Assembly (NCBI GenBank): GCA_025453415.1
Contig: JALOQL010000010.1
Coordinates: 1-14,879, forward strand
DNA: 14,879 bases
Direction: 5' to 3'
Source: Minisyncoccota bacterium
Lineage (GTDB): Bacteria; Patescibacteriota; Minisyncoccia; Minisyncoccales; UBA5738
Shown: piece after piece, positions 5,195-14,121 of the stretch
Position numbering within the stretch: the stretch's first letter is position 1
Layout: each line of letters begins with the position of its first letter
The notes under the pieces: generated by a model
Told to the model about the DNA's origin: nothing
Database searches by the model: none
What the model saw: only the letters and a program-made list of their open reading frames with translations
Made by a program: the position numbers and the translations under genes

Positions 5195-7354
5195 TTACTG
5201 GCCGATTTGCGCTTCGGGGTCGGTGGCCGGCGGCACATCGCCGTGGCGCAGTTGCTCGACCTGATCCTGGATCCGCTGTAATCGTTCCTCGATTCTTTCG
5301 GGAGTGGTCGTGACTTCGGGAAGCGCGGCATTGGTAGTGGTACCGCTTTCGTTTGTGGTTGTCGCCCCTTGCAATAGATCGCGCACTTCCTGCGGAGTAA
5401 AATACCATCCCAACACATCCTTGGCTACGGGCAGGACCGCCAGCTGGCCTTCGTGGACTTCCTCCATCATTACCAGCAAAACAATCTTGGGCTCGTCATA
5501 GGGCGCGAATACTGTCACCCAACTATTCATCAGATCCTTACCGTCGCTTCCCTTGCGCAACTGAGCCGTACCGGTCTTTGCTCCCATTGGAATTCCCAGT
5601 TGGTTCAATATCAGCGAAGAAGCCAAAGGCGCGCCGGCGCCATTGACGCCGTGGCGCATGCCTTCGCGCACCGCCAGCAGGTTTTGCGCATCAATAAAAT
5701 TCTCGCGCGTGGCGCTCGGTTTTTTTTCCTCGACCACCTGGCGGCTGCCGTCAACAACATTCTTAACCATTTGGGGTTTATAGAGCGTGCCGCCATTGGC
5801 AATGGCCGCGTAGGCGTTGGCCACCTCGATGGGGGTAATGCCGATAAAACCCTGGCCGATCGCCAGGTTGTACGTGTCTCCATCACCCCAAGCCGAATCC
5901 TGCGTCCCAGCGAATTTTTCCTTTTTCCAGGCTTGGTCGGGGACAAAACCATTTATCTCTCCCGGTAGGTCGATGCCGGTCTGTTCTTCCCACCCGAAGA
6001 GGTCGAGGTATTTTTTGATGCGCGTCGGCCCCAGCCCCTGCTGGTTGCCGTATCCCCCGCCAATGGTCTGGAAATAGGCGTTGCAGGACTCGGCAATGGC
6101 CTTGTACATGTTGGTCGGACCATGCACGTGGTTATCGTTGTAAGTATAAACTATTTCGGGATTGTAGCGGTTTTGCACCACCAGCTTGCCCACGCAATTT
6201 ATGTTCTTTTCCGCGATAATGATCTTTTCCTGCAAGGCCGCCGCCGCTTCCAGCGGTTTGATGGTCGAACCGGTCAGATACCGGCCGGAAACCGCCCGGT
6301 TCAACAGGGGAGTATCCTTGTCGTTTAACAATGCCTGCACCCGTTCCTGGTCACCTTGCGAAAACGCGTTATTGTCATAGTCGGGAAACGATACCATTGC
6401 CAGCACCCCGCCGGTTTTCGGATCCATGGCAATGGCCGCACCCCGCTTCAGCCCAAGATTGGCCAGTTGGGCCTTCATTGAGCCGTAAAGTTTTTTTTGC
6501 AGATCCAGATCCAGCCAAAGCTGGACGCTATCGCCCGATTCGGGACTGACCGCCACATCCTGCGAAATGATATTGCCTTTGGCGTCGCGCTCTATCCTTA
6601 GTTTGCCTGGATCTTTGCGCAAAACATTTTCATATGTTTTTTCGAGCCCGGCCCGGCCGACATAATCGTTGATGGAATAAACATCGGCCGCGGGCTTCCA
6701 TTCGTCCGGCTCAATCTTGCCCATGTATCCCAGAAGCTGGGCCAAACCCGCGTCCTTGGCATAATTGCGAATGGCCCGCTTGGATATCTGGCACCCCGGA
6801 AAGTCGGCGATGCGCGCCTCAAGCACAATGAGCGCCTGGTGCTCCAGGCTTTCGATCAGTGGCGTCTTGCCCGCCTCGATCGATCTTGCCAGATCGAAGG
6901 CGTCCACGCCCGTGACCGCCGAAAGACCGCCGATCAGCAGCCTTCTTTCCGCCGCCGCCTTGGGCATGCGCACTCCGTCGCAAACAAGGTCGAAAGTGGA
7001 AAGGTTTTCGACCAGCGGCTTGAAATTCACGTCATAAATAATGCCGCGGTCGGATTGCACCCGGTGGAACAAGTATTTGTTCTGCGCCGCCTGCGCCGCG
7101 TATTCCCTGCCGTCGAACGCTTGGATGGTTGCCACCCGCAGGACCGCCAACGCGAAAAACAAACAAGCGGCCACAAACGGCAGCCGCAACGATCGTTCCG
7201 AAATGGAAATCTCGATCTTTTTTTCGCCGATATTGGATTCTTCTTCGTGCGACTTTGCTAACCGGTCATAAAAGATCTCATGCGGCTCGATATCGGCACG
7301 CCTGTCCAAAACTATCCGGCCCGAATTTTTACCAAAATGAAGGAATCGAAACAT
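5195..7354 (-). CDS. mrdA: penicillin-binding protein 2, elongasome transpeptidase
   Basis: This class B PBP cross-links peptidoglycan during cell elongation. The 719 residues run: a cytoplasmic tail of about 55 residues, one membrane anchor (about 58-78), the non-catalytic dimerisation/pedestal region beginning with the conserved RG (103-104) of QSDRGIIYD, then the transpeptidase domain with STIK (Ser363 nucleophile, Lys366), SCN (423-425) and KTG (593-595). All three catalytic motifs are intact. A C-terminal tail beyond about 660 is rich in Thr (TTTNESGTTTN) and ends in a charged helix. ATG 7354 lies inside mreD (26-base overlap). No rodA follows, although it often accompanies this gene. 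Confidence 0.95.
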   Translation of the reverse strand: MFRFLHFGKNSGRIVLDRRADIEPHEIFYDRLAKSHEEESNIGEKKIEISISERSLRLPFVAACLFFALAVLRVATIQAFDGREYAAQAAQNKYLFHRVQSDRGIIYDVNFKPLVENLSTFDLVCDGVRMPKAAAERRLLIGGLSAVTGVDAFDLARSIEAGKTPLIESLEHQALIVLEARIADFPGCQISKRAIRNYAKDAGLAQLLGYMGKIEPDEWKPAADVYSINDYVGRAGLEKTYENVLRKDPGKLRIERDAKGNIISQDVAVSPESGDSVQLWLDLDLQKKLYGSMKAQLANLGLKRGAAIAMDPKTGGVLAMVSFPDYDNNAFSQGDQERVQALLNDKDTPLLNRAVSGRYLTGSTIKPLEAAAALQEKIIIAEKNINCVGKLVVQNRYNPEIVYTYNDNHVHGPTNMYKAIAESCNAYFQTIGGGYGNQQGLGPTRIKKYLDLFGWEEQTGIDLPGEINGFVPDQAWKKEKFAGTQDSAWGDGDTYNLAIGQGFIGITPIEVANAYAAIANGGTLYKPQMVKNVVDGSRQVVEEKKPSATRENFIDAQNLLAVREGMRHGVNGAGAPLASSLILNQLGIPMGAKTGTAQLRKGSDGKDLMNSWVTVFAPYDEPKIVLLVMMEEVHEGQLAVLPVAKDVLGWYFTPQEVRDLLQGATTTNESGTTTNAALPEVTTTPERIEERLQRIQDQVEQLRHGDVPPATDPEAQIGQ

Positions 7355-7637
7355 ATTTTTTCAGTATAAACTTGATGAACGCGACCGACCCGACCATGAT
7401 CGCCAGCCACATGCCGAAGTGCGCCGAATACATATCCAGGATTATCCCGCCCAGAAACGCGGCCGCCCATCCCAGGTTGTTTTTCCTTTTTTCTAAAAGC
7501 GCCACAACCAACACCGGCACATCGATCAGATTGAACCAGGCAAACCACCAACCAACGATAAAATGCGGCGCAAAGCTGATTTGCGCCAGTGCCAGAAATA
7601 CAAGCGTCAGTATTATCACCAGGCTCTTGCGGCTCAT
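7329..7637 (-). CDS. mreD: MreD-like elongasome membrane protein, short
   Basis: The 102-residue, very hydrophobic protein sits between mreC and the PBP2 gene, the classic mreD position, and overlaps both: four bases with mreC (ATGA) and 26 bases with mrdA. Helices lie at about residues 5-24, 27-48, 54-70 and 74-92. The segment GGIILDMYSAHFGMWL resembles the MreD pattern of Gly/Leu-Asp followed by an aromatic-rich helix. Typical MreD has about 160 residues and five or six helices, so this is a shortened form. No frameshift remnant is visible, because the following bases encode the N-terminus of PBP2. The identity rests largely on context. Confidence 0.75.
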   Translation of the reverse strand: MSRKSLVIILTLVFLALAQISFAPHFIVGWWFAWFNLIDVPVLVVALLEKRKNNLGWAAAFLGGIILDMYSAHFGMWLAIMVGSVAFIKFILKKYVSIPSFW

Positions 7638-8479
7638 TTTTTCTTTGCCTCCGGCAGCGCTGCCTGCAAAATGCCTGGATATTTTTCGTTGGCGATAAAC
7701 ACCCGGCTGGCGGTACCGATACCGAACGCCAGCTCGATCGATGCCGACTGGAACGTTTCCACGTCGTTCTTCGTGACATCCTTCACCCTGCCCACCACCA
7801 ATCCGGCCGGAAATATCCCGCCCATGCGGCTGGTCGTGACAACATCGCCGCCCCTGATCTCCTTGTCTTTGGGAACCAGATCCACGCCCGCGCTCATTTC
7901 GCCGCGCCCGCGGGCCAGTCCGTCCACTCCCGCATCGCCGATTTTCACATCGAACGAAAAGCTTTTGCCGGTTATCAATTCAACCTCCGAAAAATTGTCG
8001 TAGACTTTCGAAACCTTGCCCACCGCCGCCTTTTCGGAAGTGATCACCGGCATCCCGGCCTCGACCAGGTCGCGGGATCCCTTGTTTATCAGCAGGCGGT
8101 CCTCGGAAACCAGCTTGCCGATAATGTCGGCCATCTTCAGGTCGTATTCCTTGCCCAGATCAAGATTTAGGCTTTGGCGCAAAAAATCATTCTCCCTTTT
8201 CACTTCTTCCATTAGCGCCGCCCGCGCCGTCAGTTCGGTAACCCGTTTCCTGAGATTTTCATTCTCGACCCCCGCGGTATTGGCGCGCGCGAATGACGAG
8301 AAAAATCCGCTCGCTTGCGCCCCCGCCACCCAAACGCCCCGCTGCAACGGCGCCGCCGCCGAATAGAAGCTATTGCGCAGGCTCTCATTGAAAAATGGCA
8401 AATTGAAAACCGCGATCGCGGCGGCCAGTGCCCCGACTATCAGGATCGATCCGATACTGCGCGTTAATGATGTCTGCAT
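7634..8479 (-). CDS. mreC: rod-shape protein MreC
   Basis: MreC is a membrane-anchored periplasmic or extracellular scaffold linking MreB/MreD to PBP2. From ATG 8479 the protein has 281 residues: a short cytoplasmic start (MQTSLTRSIGS), one helix (about 10-27), a coiled coil (about 70-105, ENENLRKRVTELTARAALMEE) and the beta-rich MreC core (about 110-270) with INKGSRDLVEAGMPVI and GGIFPAGLVVGRV, both family-typical. The frame extends upstream to an ATG at 8518, but the predicted promoter lies between the two, and GGAG/AAAGG precede 8479. It is the first gene of the operon here; mreB is not adjacent. Confidence 0.95.
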   Translation of the reverse strand: MQTSLTRSIGSILIVGALAAAIAVFNLPFFNESLRNSFYSAAAPLQRGVWVAGAQASGFFSSFARANTAGVENENLRKRVTELTARAALMEEVKRENDFLRQSLNLDLGKEYDLKMADIIGKLVSEDRLLINKGSRDLVEAGMPVITSEKAAVGKVSKVYDNFSEVELITGKSFSFDVKIGDAGVDGLARGRGEMSAGVDLVPKDKEIRGGDVVTTSRMGGIFPAGLVVGRVKDVTKNDVETFQSASIELAFGIGTASRVFIANEKYPGILQAALPEAKKK

Positions 8480-8501
8480 TTCGCCTTTGCTCCAATAATA
8501 A

Positions 8502-8510
8502 AATATAACA
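8502..8510 (-). promoter_or_regulatory. extended -10 promoter of the mreC-mreD-mrdA operon
   Basis: On the minus strand TG-T-TATATT (8510-8502) is a good extended -10; the base run at the -35 position is poor, as extended -10 promoters tolerate. The predicted start near 8495 gives a 16-base leader with GGAG before ATG 8479. Confidence 0.5.
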
Positions 8511-8606
8511 GATATCAATGATTTTTCCAGTGCAACGGCAAAAATTCGCTTTTTTATGAATTATTTTTAAGCATTTCCGACACGCAAAAAAAATGAAGCC
8601 GAAAAC

Positions 8607-8615
8607 TGTGGATAA
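8607..8615 (-). promoter_or_regulatory. perfect DnaA-box sequence
   Basis: The minus strand reads TTATCCACA, the consensus high-affinity DnaA box, between the divergent mreC promoter and the promoter at 8633. It is a single copy with no AT-rich 13-mers or cluster, so not an origin by itself. Confidence 0.35.
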
Positions 8616-8632
8616 ACTCCCCGCCGGACCTA

Positions 8633-8660
8633 TTGACAAAGATTGCTAAATAATTAATAT
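8633..8660 (+). promoter_or_regulatory. promoter for the hyperacidic-protein transcript
   Basis: TTGACA (8633-8638), 16 bp, TAATAT (8655-8660). The -35 is perfect; the -10 keeps the key bases A2 and T6. The transcript would start near 8667 and run through about 180 bases of leader into the small acidic gene and its terminator. Confidence 0.55.
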
Positions 8661-8666
8661 GAGAAA

Positions 8667-8847
8667 ATGTGTTAAGAAAATTTTTGCGAAATTTTGTGAA
8701 AATTTCTCAAAAACTTTCTGAAGCGTAAGTTGACGCCGCACTAAAAAGGTCGGGATTTCCCAAAGGCTAAAACAGCGCGCGGGAACATCTTATTATTTGT
8801 TTTTAAATTTTACGGCAAGCGTTTGTGGTTTGCCGTGGAAATCGATA
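8667..8847 (+). other. long structured leader, possible ncRNA or regulatory 5' UTR
   Basis: No convincing gene lies in these 180 bases. Visible structures are complementary A/T-rich segments (GAGAAA near 8661 with TTTCTC near 8703), a small GGGA-TT-TCCC hairpin near 8752, and a perfect 7-bp hairpin (ACGGCAA 8812-8818 with TTGCCGT 8830-8836) immediately before GGAAA and the ATG at 8848. The last could control access to the ribosome site. No known riboswitch class is recognised. Confidence 0.4.
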
Positions 8848-9015
8848 ATGATTGACGACACAATTAGAACCGCCATTGCCGCCCAGGAGATGGAAAATTA
8901 CGACGACGACAATACGGATGAAAACGACGACGCCGAGGATGACGATATGCAGATTGCCGACGCCGACGATTCCGACAGCGACGATCGCGAAGACCAAGGC
9001 GACGGCGAGTATTAA
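8848..9015 (+). CDS. hyperacidic 55-residue protein
   Basis: From ATG 8848 the protein starts MIDDTIRTAIAAQEMENY and then becomes almost wholly Asp/Asn/Glu. I count 19 Asp and 6 Glu in 55 residues against 2 Arg and no Lys, so it must be strongly anionic and probably disordered after residue about 18. The short N-terminal stretch could form an amphipathic helix. No family is recognised; acidic tails of this kind bind divalent cations or basic proteins, but that is only a possibility. GGA a few bases upstream is a modest SD. The frame also opens upstream to a TTG at 8797, but an SD-spaced ATG after a hairpin fits better. Promoter, leader and strong terminator enclose it, supporting a real single-gene unit. 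Confidence 0.5.
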   Translation: MIDDTIRTAIAAQEMENYDDDNTDENDDAEDDDMQIADADDSDSDDREDQGDGEY

Positions 9016-9027
9016 TCCATGATTGCG

Positions 9028-9066
9028 AAAAACAAAAACCGCATCGCGCGGTTTTTGTTTTTTTAA
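9028..9066 (+). terminator. strong intrinsic terminator
   Basis: A perfect 15-bp stem (9028-9042 with 9048-9062, core ACCGC/GCGGT) with a 5-base loop runs into a T-tract. It begins 13 bases after the acidic gene's stop. The A-rich left arm makes it potentially active in both directions. Confidence 0.85.
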
Positions 9067-9074
9067 TCTGAAAT

Positions 9075-9101
9075 TTGCAATAATTTTTTTAAAAATATAA
9101 T
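9075..9101 (+). promoter_or_regulatory. probable promoter of the 9142-9684 gene
   Basis: TTGCAA (9075-9080), 15 bp, TATAAT (9096-9101), in a very A/T-rich stretch. The -10 is perfect and the spacer is short by two. The predicted start is near 9108, about 34 bases before the TTG start codon. Confidence 0.5.
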
Positions 9102-9141
9102 ATTAATAAAACATTAAATCGCAGACAGGAGGCGACAGGTT

Positions 9142-9684
9142 TTGTTACCATACCATTCGGAAATCAACATGCGCGACCTCCCAGAATTGACTGGGGAAAA
9201 GAACAGCGTCAGGGATCTGTTCATTAAGAACCTATTCAGCCTGATTAGAGGGGACCTGAGACACGATTCTCTTCGTTACGGATGTACTTATGCCATGCGG
9301 AATCCATCCGACGAGAATACGATGTATTGCGTTTGCAATGGTGGTATCGTTGTTGTGAAATTTATTTCCTCTCGCGGTGTCGTCGAAGTTTCCAGTGAGT
9401 TGGTAAACCAAAGAAAGCTGGTCGCAACGGAATTGGAAGCTTCACTAATGAATCTTTATCTCGCTCCGCTAGTAAGAGCCCGGGAAGCAGTCGCACTACT
9501 TGAGAAAATGAAGGCTGACACAATCACTCCGATTGTGATAAAACCTTCGGACATATTGGTGTGCGACACAATACCCGCCGACCCAGAGAAGATGTCGCCA
9601 AGACAGATTTCTCTCAACGACCTGAGCGATTCTCTACCAAATCTCGACGCCATAGTTGATACCAAGACTGCCATTCCTTCGTAA
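9142..9684 (+). CDS. hypothetical protein, 180 residues, TTG start
   Basis: I do not recognise this protein. The start is TTG 9142, chosen because AGGAGG (9127-9132) lies nine bases upstream, one of only two strong SDs in the window. The first in-frame ATG (9169) has no such site. The sequence looks soluble: no membrane helix, a Cys-containing segment YCVCNGGIVVVKF (62-74) that resembles beta strands, a likely helix at 85-123 and a Pro-rich, acidic C-terminus (about 125-180). Codon use is more mixed (AGA, ATA, TTA and CTG together) than in the mre or synthetase genes, which hints at transfer. It is convergent with the rRNA unit and shares its terminator. Confidence 0.6.
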   Translation: MLPYHSEINMRDLPELTGEKNSVRDLFIKNLFSLIRGDLRHDSLRYGCTYAMRNPSDENTMYCVCNGGIVVVKFISSRGVVEVSSELVNQRKLVATELEASLMNLYLAPLVRAREAVALLEKMKADTITPIVIKPSDILVCDTIPADPEKMSPRQISLNDLSDSLPNLDAIVDTKTAIPS

Positions 9685-9713
9685 AAAGGTCCCCTCTAAA
9701 TATATTTTTGCAA

Positions 9714-9745
9714 CGAAAACGAACCGCGCGGCGGCTGTTTTTGTT
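9714..9745. terminator. bidirectional terminator between the 9142 gene and 5S rRNA
   Basis: AAAAC (9716-9720) pairs with GTTTT (9737-9741) and CCGC (9724-9727) with GCGG (9731-9734), with a small internal loop between. T-rich tracts follow on both strands. It would end the plus-strand gene and the minus-strand 23S-5S transcript. Confidence 0.6.
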
Positions 9746-9765
9746 TATACGCGCCGCTTAAACGA

Positions 9766-9905
9766 AAAATCGCGTTCAATGTAAGAAAGCTACCTACTTT
9801 CGCCCTTGCGGACTATCATCGGCCATGAGAGATTTCACTTCTGTGTTCGAGATGGGAACAGGTGGAGCACTCTCGGCATAGCTTCCTTACGCTGAACGCG
9901 ATTTT
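9766..9905. repeat. inverted repeat flanking 5S rRNA (processing stem)
   Basis: Thirteen bases at 9766-9778 are the exact reverse complement of 9893-9905 (core CGCGTTCA/TGAACGCG). They bracket the 5S gene within a few bases on each side, as expected for a precursor stem cut during 5S maturation. Confidence 0.85.
9781..9890 (-). rRNA. rrf: 5S ribosomal RNA
   Basis: About 110 bases on the minus strand. The terminal helix is formed by GTAAGGAAGC at one end and GCTTTCTTAC at the other. Internal universal segments are visible: CCTGTTCCCATCTCGAACACAG and the loop E region GATGATAGT, then AGTAGGTAGC. It lies about 70 bases downstream of 23S in the same direction, the normal bacterial order. Ends are estimated from the terminal helix and could shift by a few bases. 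Confidence 0.95.
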
Positions 9906-9913
9906 AATTTTTT

Positions 9914-9933
9914 GTCAGTTATTTAATTCCAAA
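9914..9933 (-). other. 3' flank of the 23S processing stem
   Basis: Two overlapping segments pair with the 5' flank: 9914-9925 with 13070-13081 (12 bp perfect) and 9924-9933 with 13031-13040 (10 bp perfect). They lie between the 3' end of 23S and the 5S gene. No tRNA is seen in this spacer. Confidence 0.75.
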
Positions 9934-9960
9934 TACTTCCCGCAAACTACGTTCAAAGTC

Positions 9961-12967
<3,007 letters not shown>

Positions 12968-13030
12968 AACTTCGAAGGCCGACGCCCCGCAATGGACGCC
13001 ACCCTCATTATTAATTGTAATTTGAAAGAC

Positions 13031-13081
13031 TTTGGAATTACTAATGGACTCGATGTAAGTTCCATTTAGTAAATAACTGAC
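13031..13081 (-). other. 5' flank of the 23S processing stem
   Basis: Segments 13070-13081 and 13031-13040 pair perfectly with the 3' flank (12 and 10 bp). Between them is a local hairpin, CTAATGGA with TCCATTTAG and one bulged base (about 13041-13069). Together these make a bipartite stem with a side hairpin around the whole 23S precursor. Confidence 0.75.
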
Positions 13082-13124
13082 TATTCAATTTTAGAAGTTC
13101 TTACCCTTCTGAAAATCGGCCAAC

Positions 13125-13176
13125 AAAAAAACTGCATTGAAGCAGTTTTCCGAAAGCGAATCGCTTGCAGAAAACT
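13125..13176 (-). terminator. attenuator-like overlapping hairpins in the rRNA leader
   Basis: On the minus strand an 8-bp perfect stem (AAAACTGC 13149-13142, GCAGTTTT 13135-13128) with a 6-base loop runs into seven T's: an intrinsic terminator between the rRNA promoter and 23S. Just upstream, AGTTTTC (13176-13170) can instead pair with GAAAACT (13150-13144) around an inner AAGCG/CGCTT stem, which removes the terminator's 5' arm. The upstream hairpin also has a T-run on the plus strand, so bidirectional termination is an alternative reading. Confidence 0.65.
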
Positions 13177-13231
13177 ATGCGCTTCGTTTTTGTTTTTTTG
13201 ATATGTCTTTGGTCAACATCTTAACAAAGAT

Positions 13232-13260
13232 AGATTAGCAAATTCCCAAAACCGTGTCAA
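13232..13260 (-). promoter_or_regulatory. promoter of the 23S-5S unit
   Basis: On the minus strand TTGACA (13260-13255), 17 bp, TAATCT (13237-13232). The predicted start is near 13225, about 258 bases before mature 23S. It lies directly after the terminator of the upstream membrane-protein gene, so the rRNAs seem to have their own promoter. Confidence 0.6.
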
Positions 13261-13278
13261 GGGTCGCCCGAGCATAAC

Positions 13279-13300
13279 CAAAAACGCGCTTTAGCGCGCT
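13279..13300 (-). terminator. terminator of the 13323-13706 gene
   Basis: Minus strand: CGCGCT (13298-13293) pairs with AGCGCG (13290-13285) across a 2-base gap, so the real loop is slightly wider, followed by TTTTT. It begins about 25 bases after the stop codon. Confidence 0.75.
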
Positions 13301-13322
13301 TGATTTCACGGGGATTACAAAC

Positions 13323-13706
13323 CTAAATCGTCCGATAATAGGCCAGGATAAACAAAGTTATTACCAATCCGATCAGGGATAGCGCGATGCCGGTCTTCGC
13401 CACCTTGCTCTTGTCCGAGCGCAGGCCGAAAACCCCGAAAAGCAGCCCGGAAAGACTTACCCCAAGCCCCGAGTAAACAACCATCAAAATAACTGTTGCC
13501 TGGATCATGAGAACGACAAACCCTAAAAAGGTATAATTGTCGCCATTGAGCGGATTGGCCTGGTACATCACGCCCAGCTCGTCCAGGATGGCACCCAGCG
13601 GCAACACAAGGGCAAAAAGCACCAATATAGCGCAATAGGTGAATCCCACCAGAAACGACAGTTTGGCGACAAAGCGGAAATTAGGTCTTTTGGCAATTGC
13701 GAACAT
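13323..13706 (-). CDS. three-helix membrane protein, DUF4190-like
   Basis: The 127-residue protein has hydrophobic helices at about residues 15-41, 60-96 (which may be two) and 104-124. The stretch SLSGLLFGVFGLRSDKSKVAKTGIALSLIGLV, a Gly-rich helix, a short basic loop, then another Gly-rich helix, is the arrangement seen in DUF4190-type proteins, whose function is unknown; this link is by eye and tentative. ATG 13706 has no SD; TATAAT lies eight bases upstream and a fuller promoter farther up. A terminator follows. Codon use matches the housekeeping genes. Confidence 0.7.
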   Translation of the reverse strand: MFAIAKRPNFRFVAKLSFLVGFTYCAILVLFALVLPLGAILDELGVMYQANPLNGDNYTFLGFVVLMIQATVILMVVYSGLGVSLSGLLFGVFGLRSDKSKVAKTGIALSLIGLVITLFILAYYRTI

Positions 13707-13714
13707 AGATTTTT

Positions 13715-13764
13715 ATTATAGCCTAACAAGCAAGAATCATGCATCAAACACATAAATTTGTCAA
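13715..13764 (-). promoter_or_regulatory. promoter region of the 13323-13706 gene
   Basis: On the minus strand TTGACA (13764-13759), 17 bp, CATGAT (13741-13736) would start near 13729. Closer in, TATAAT (13720-13715) without a good -35 would start near 13708, two bases from the ATG, giving a leaderless message. Either or both may be used. Confidence 0.5.
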
Positions 13765-13777
13765 TAGGACATCGTAA

Positions 13778-13797
13778 AAAAATAAAAGGCTTTCGCC
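13778..13797 (-). terminator. possible terminator, GAAA-loop hairpin with T-tract
   Basis: The minus strand has GGC-GAAA-GCC followed by TTTTATTTTTTT. The stem is only three strong pairs, but the tetraloop and long T-tract are typical. It would end a transcript of about 230 bases starting near 14005. Confidence 0.4.
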
Positions 13798-14009
13798 GAT
13801 ATATTATGATGGAATTCGGGGACGGCCTTTTCGTCCCAATCTCTGTGCTGCGAGAAAGCAATTCTTGAACGCAGTCGTTTTTCTCCTCCACGACATACGT
13901 GATGAACATTATCCGACAGCACCTGATCGCCTTTATAAGAAACCAATACTCCTTAATTGTCAACTGAGCCAAAACCTTACCTCCACGATCGGTTTAACTA
14001 TGGAATTAA

Positions 14010-14041
14010 ATTATATACCTCATTTCCTGGCTCTGCGTCAA
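14010..14041 (-). promoter_or_regulatory. promoter upstream of the 13972 start
   Basis: On the minus strand TTGACG (14041-14036), 18 bp, TATATA (14017-14012), with TATAAT overlapping two bases farther on. The -35 directly follows a terminator T-tract. Confidence 0.45.
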
Positions 14042-14046
14042 CGTAA

Positions 14047-14076
14047 AACAAAAAAGGGCTTTCACCCTTCTTTGTT
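14047..14076 (-). terminator. intrinsic terminator after the 19-codon ORF
   Basis: Twelve-base arms 14047-14058 and 14065-14076 pair with one mismatch around a 6-base loop (GGG/CCC at the top). On the minus strand it ends in TTTTTTGTTTT. Confidence 0.75.
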
Positions 14077-14080
14077 CGAA

Positions 14081-14112
14081 GTATATACATATGTATATAC
14101 TTAAGTATATAC
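14081..14112. repeat. three-copy GTATATAC palindrome array
   Basis: GTATATAC, itself a palindrome, occurs at 14081-14088, 14093-14100 and 14105-14112. The spacers ATAT and TTAA are also palindromic, giving an exact 12-bp period; the first 20 bases form one perfect palindrome. It sits between the 19-codon ORF and its terminator. Confidence 0.85.
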
Positions 14113-14121
14113 TTTGAATTC

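Larger units (their letters stand above)
13568..13972 (-). pseudogene. doubtful SD-led ORF, or small RNA region
   Basis: A TTG at 13972 has a strong SD (GGAGG about eight bases upstream, followed by AAGG) and a promoter, so translation initiation looks real. The frame encodes 134 residues beginning MAQLTIKEYWFLIKAI, with no family I recognise. It runs through a terminator-like hairpin and 139 bases into the membrane-protein gene, where it must be an out-of-frame shadow. The likely explanations are a gene that lost its stop by frameshift, a short coding region ending within an RNA, or a structured small RNA: GGGACG pairs with CGTCCC near 13820-13840. The real product, if any, probably lies within 13775-13972. 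Confidence 0.3.

Noticed and set aside
1744..7271. Long plus-strand frames antisense to serS, lysS and mrdA (up to about 286 codons).
   Set aside because: The minus-strand genes carry complete family motifs; the plus frames mirror their codon periodicity and lack start signals.
8480..8518. An upstream in-frame ATG for mreC, giving 13 extra residues.
   Set aside because: The predicted extended -10 lies between the two ATGs, and GGAG/AAAGG precede the ATG at 8479.
8607..8615. A replication origin at the DnaA box.
   Set aside because: Only one perfect box is present, without a cluster, unwinding element or adjacent dnaA/dnaN.
8659..8721. A 20-codon cationic ORF (MRKCVKKIFAKF...) at the start of the acidic-gene transcript.
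   Set aside because: Its ATG overlaps the predicted -10 hexamer and lies before the predicted transcription start; there is no SD.
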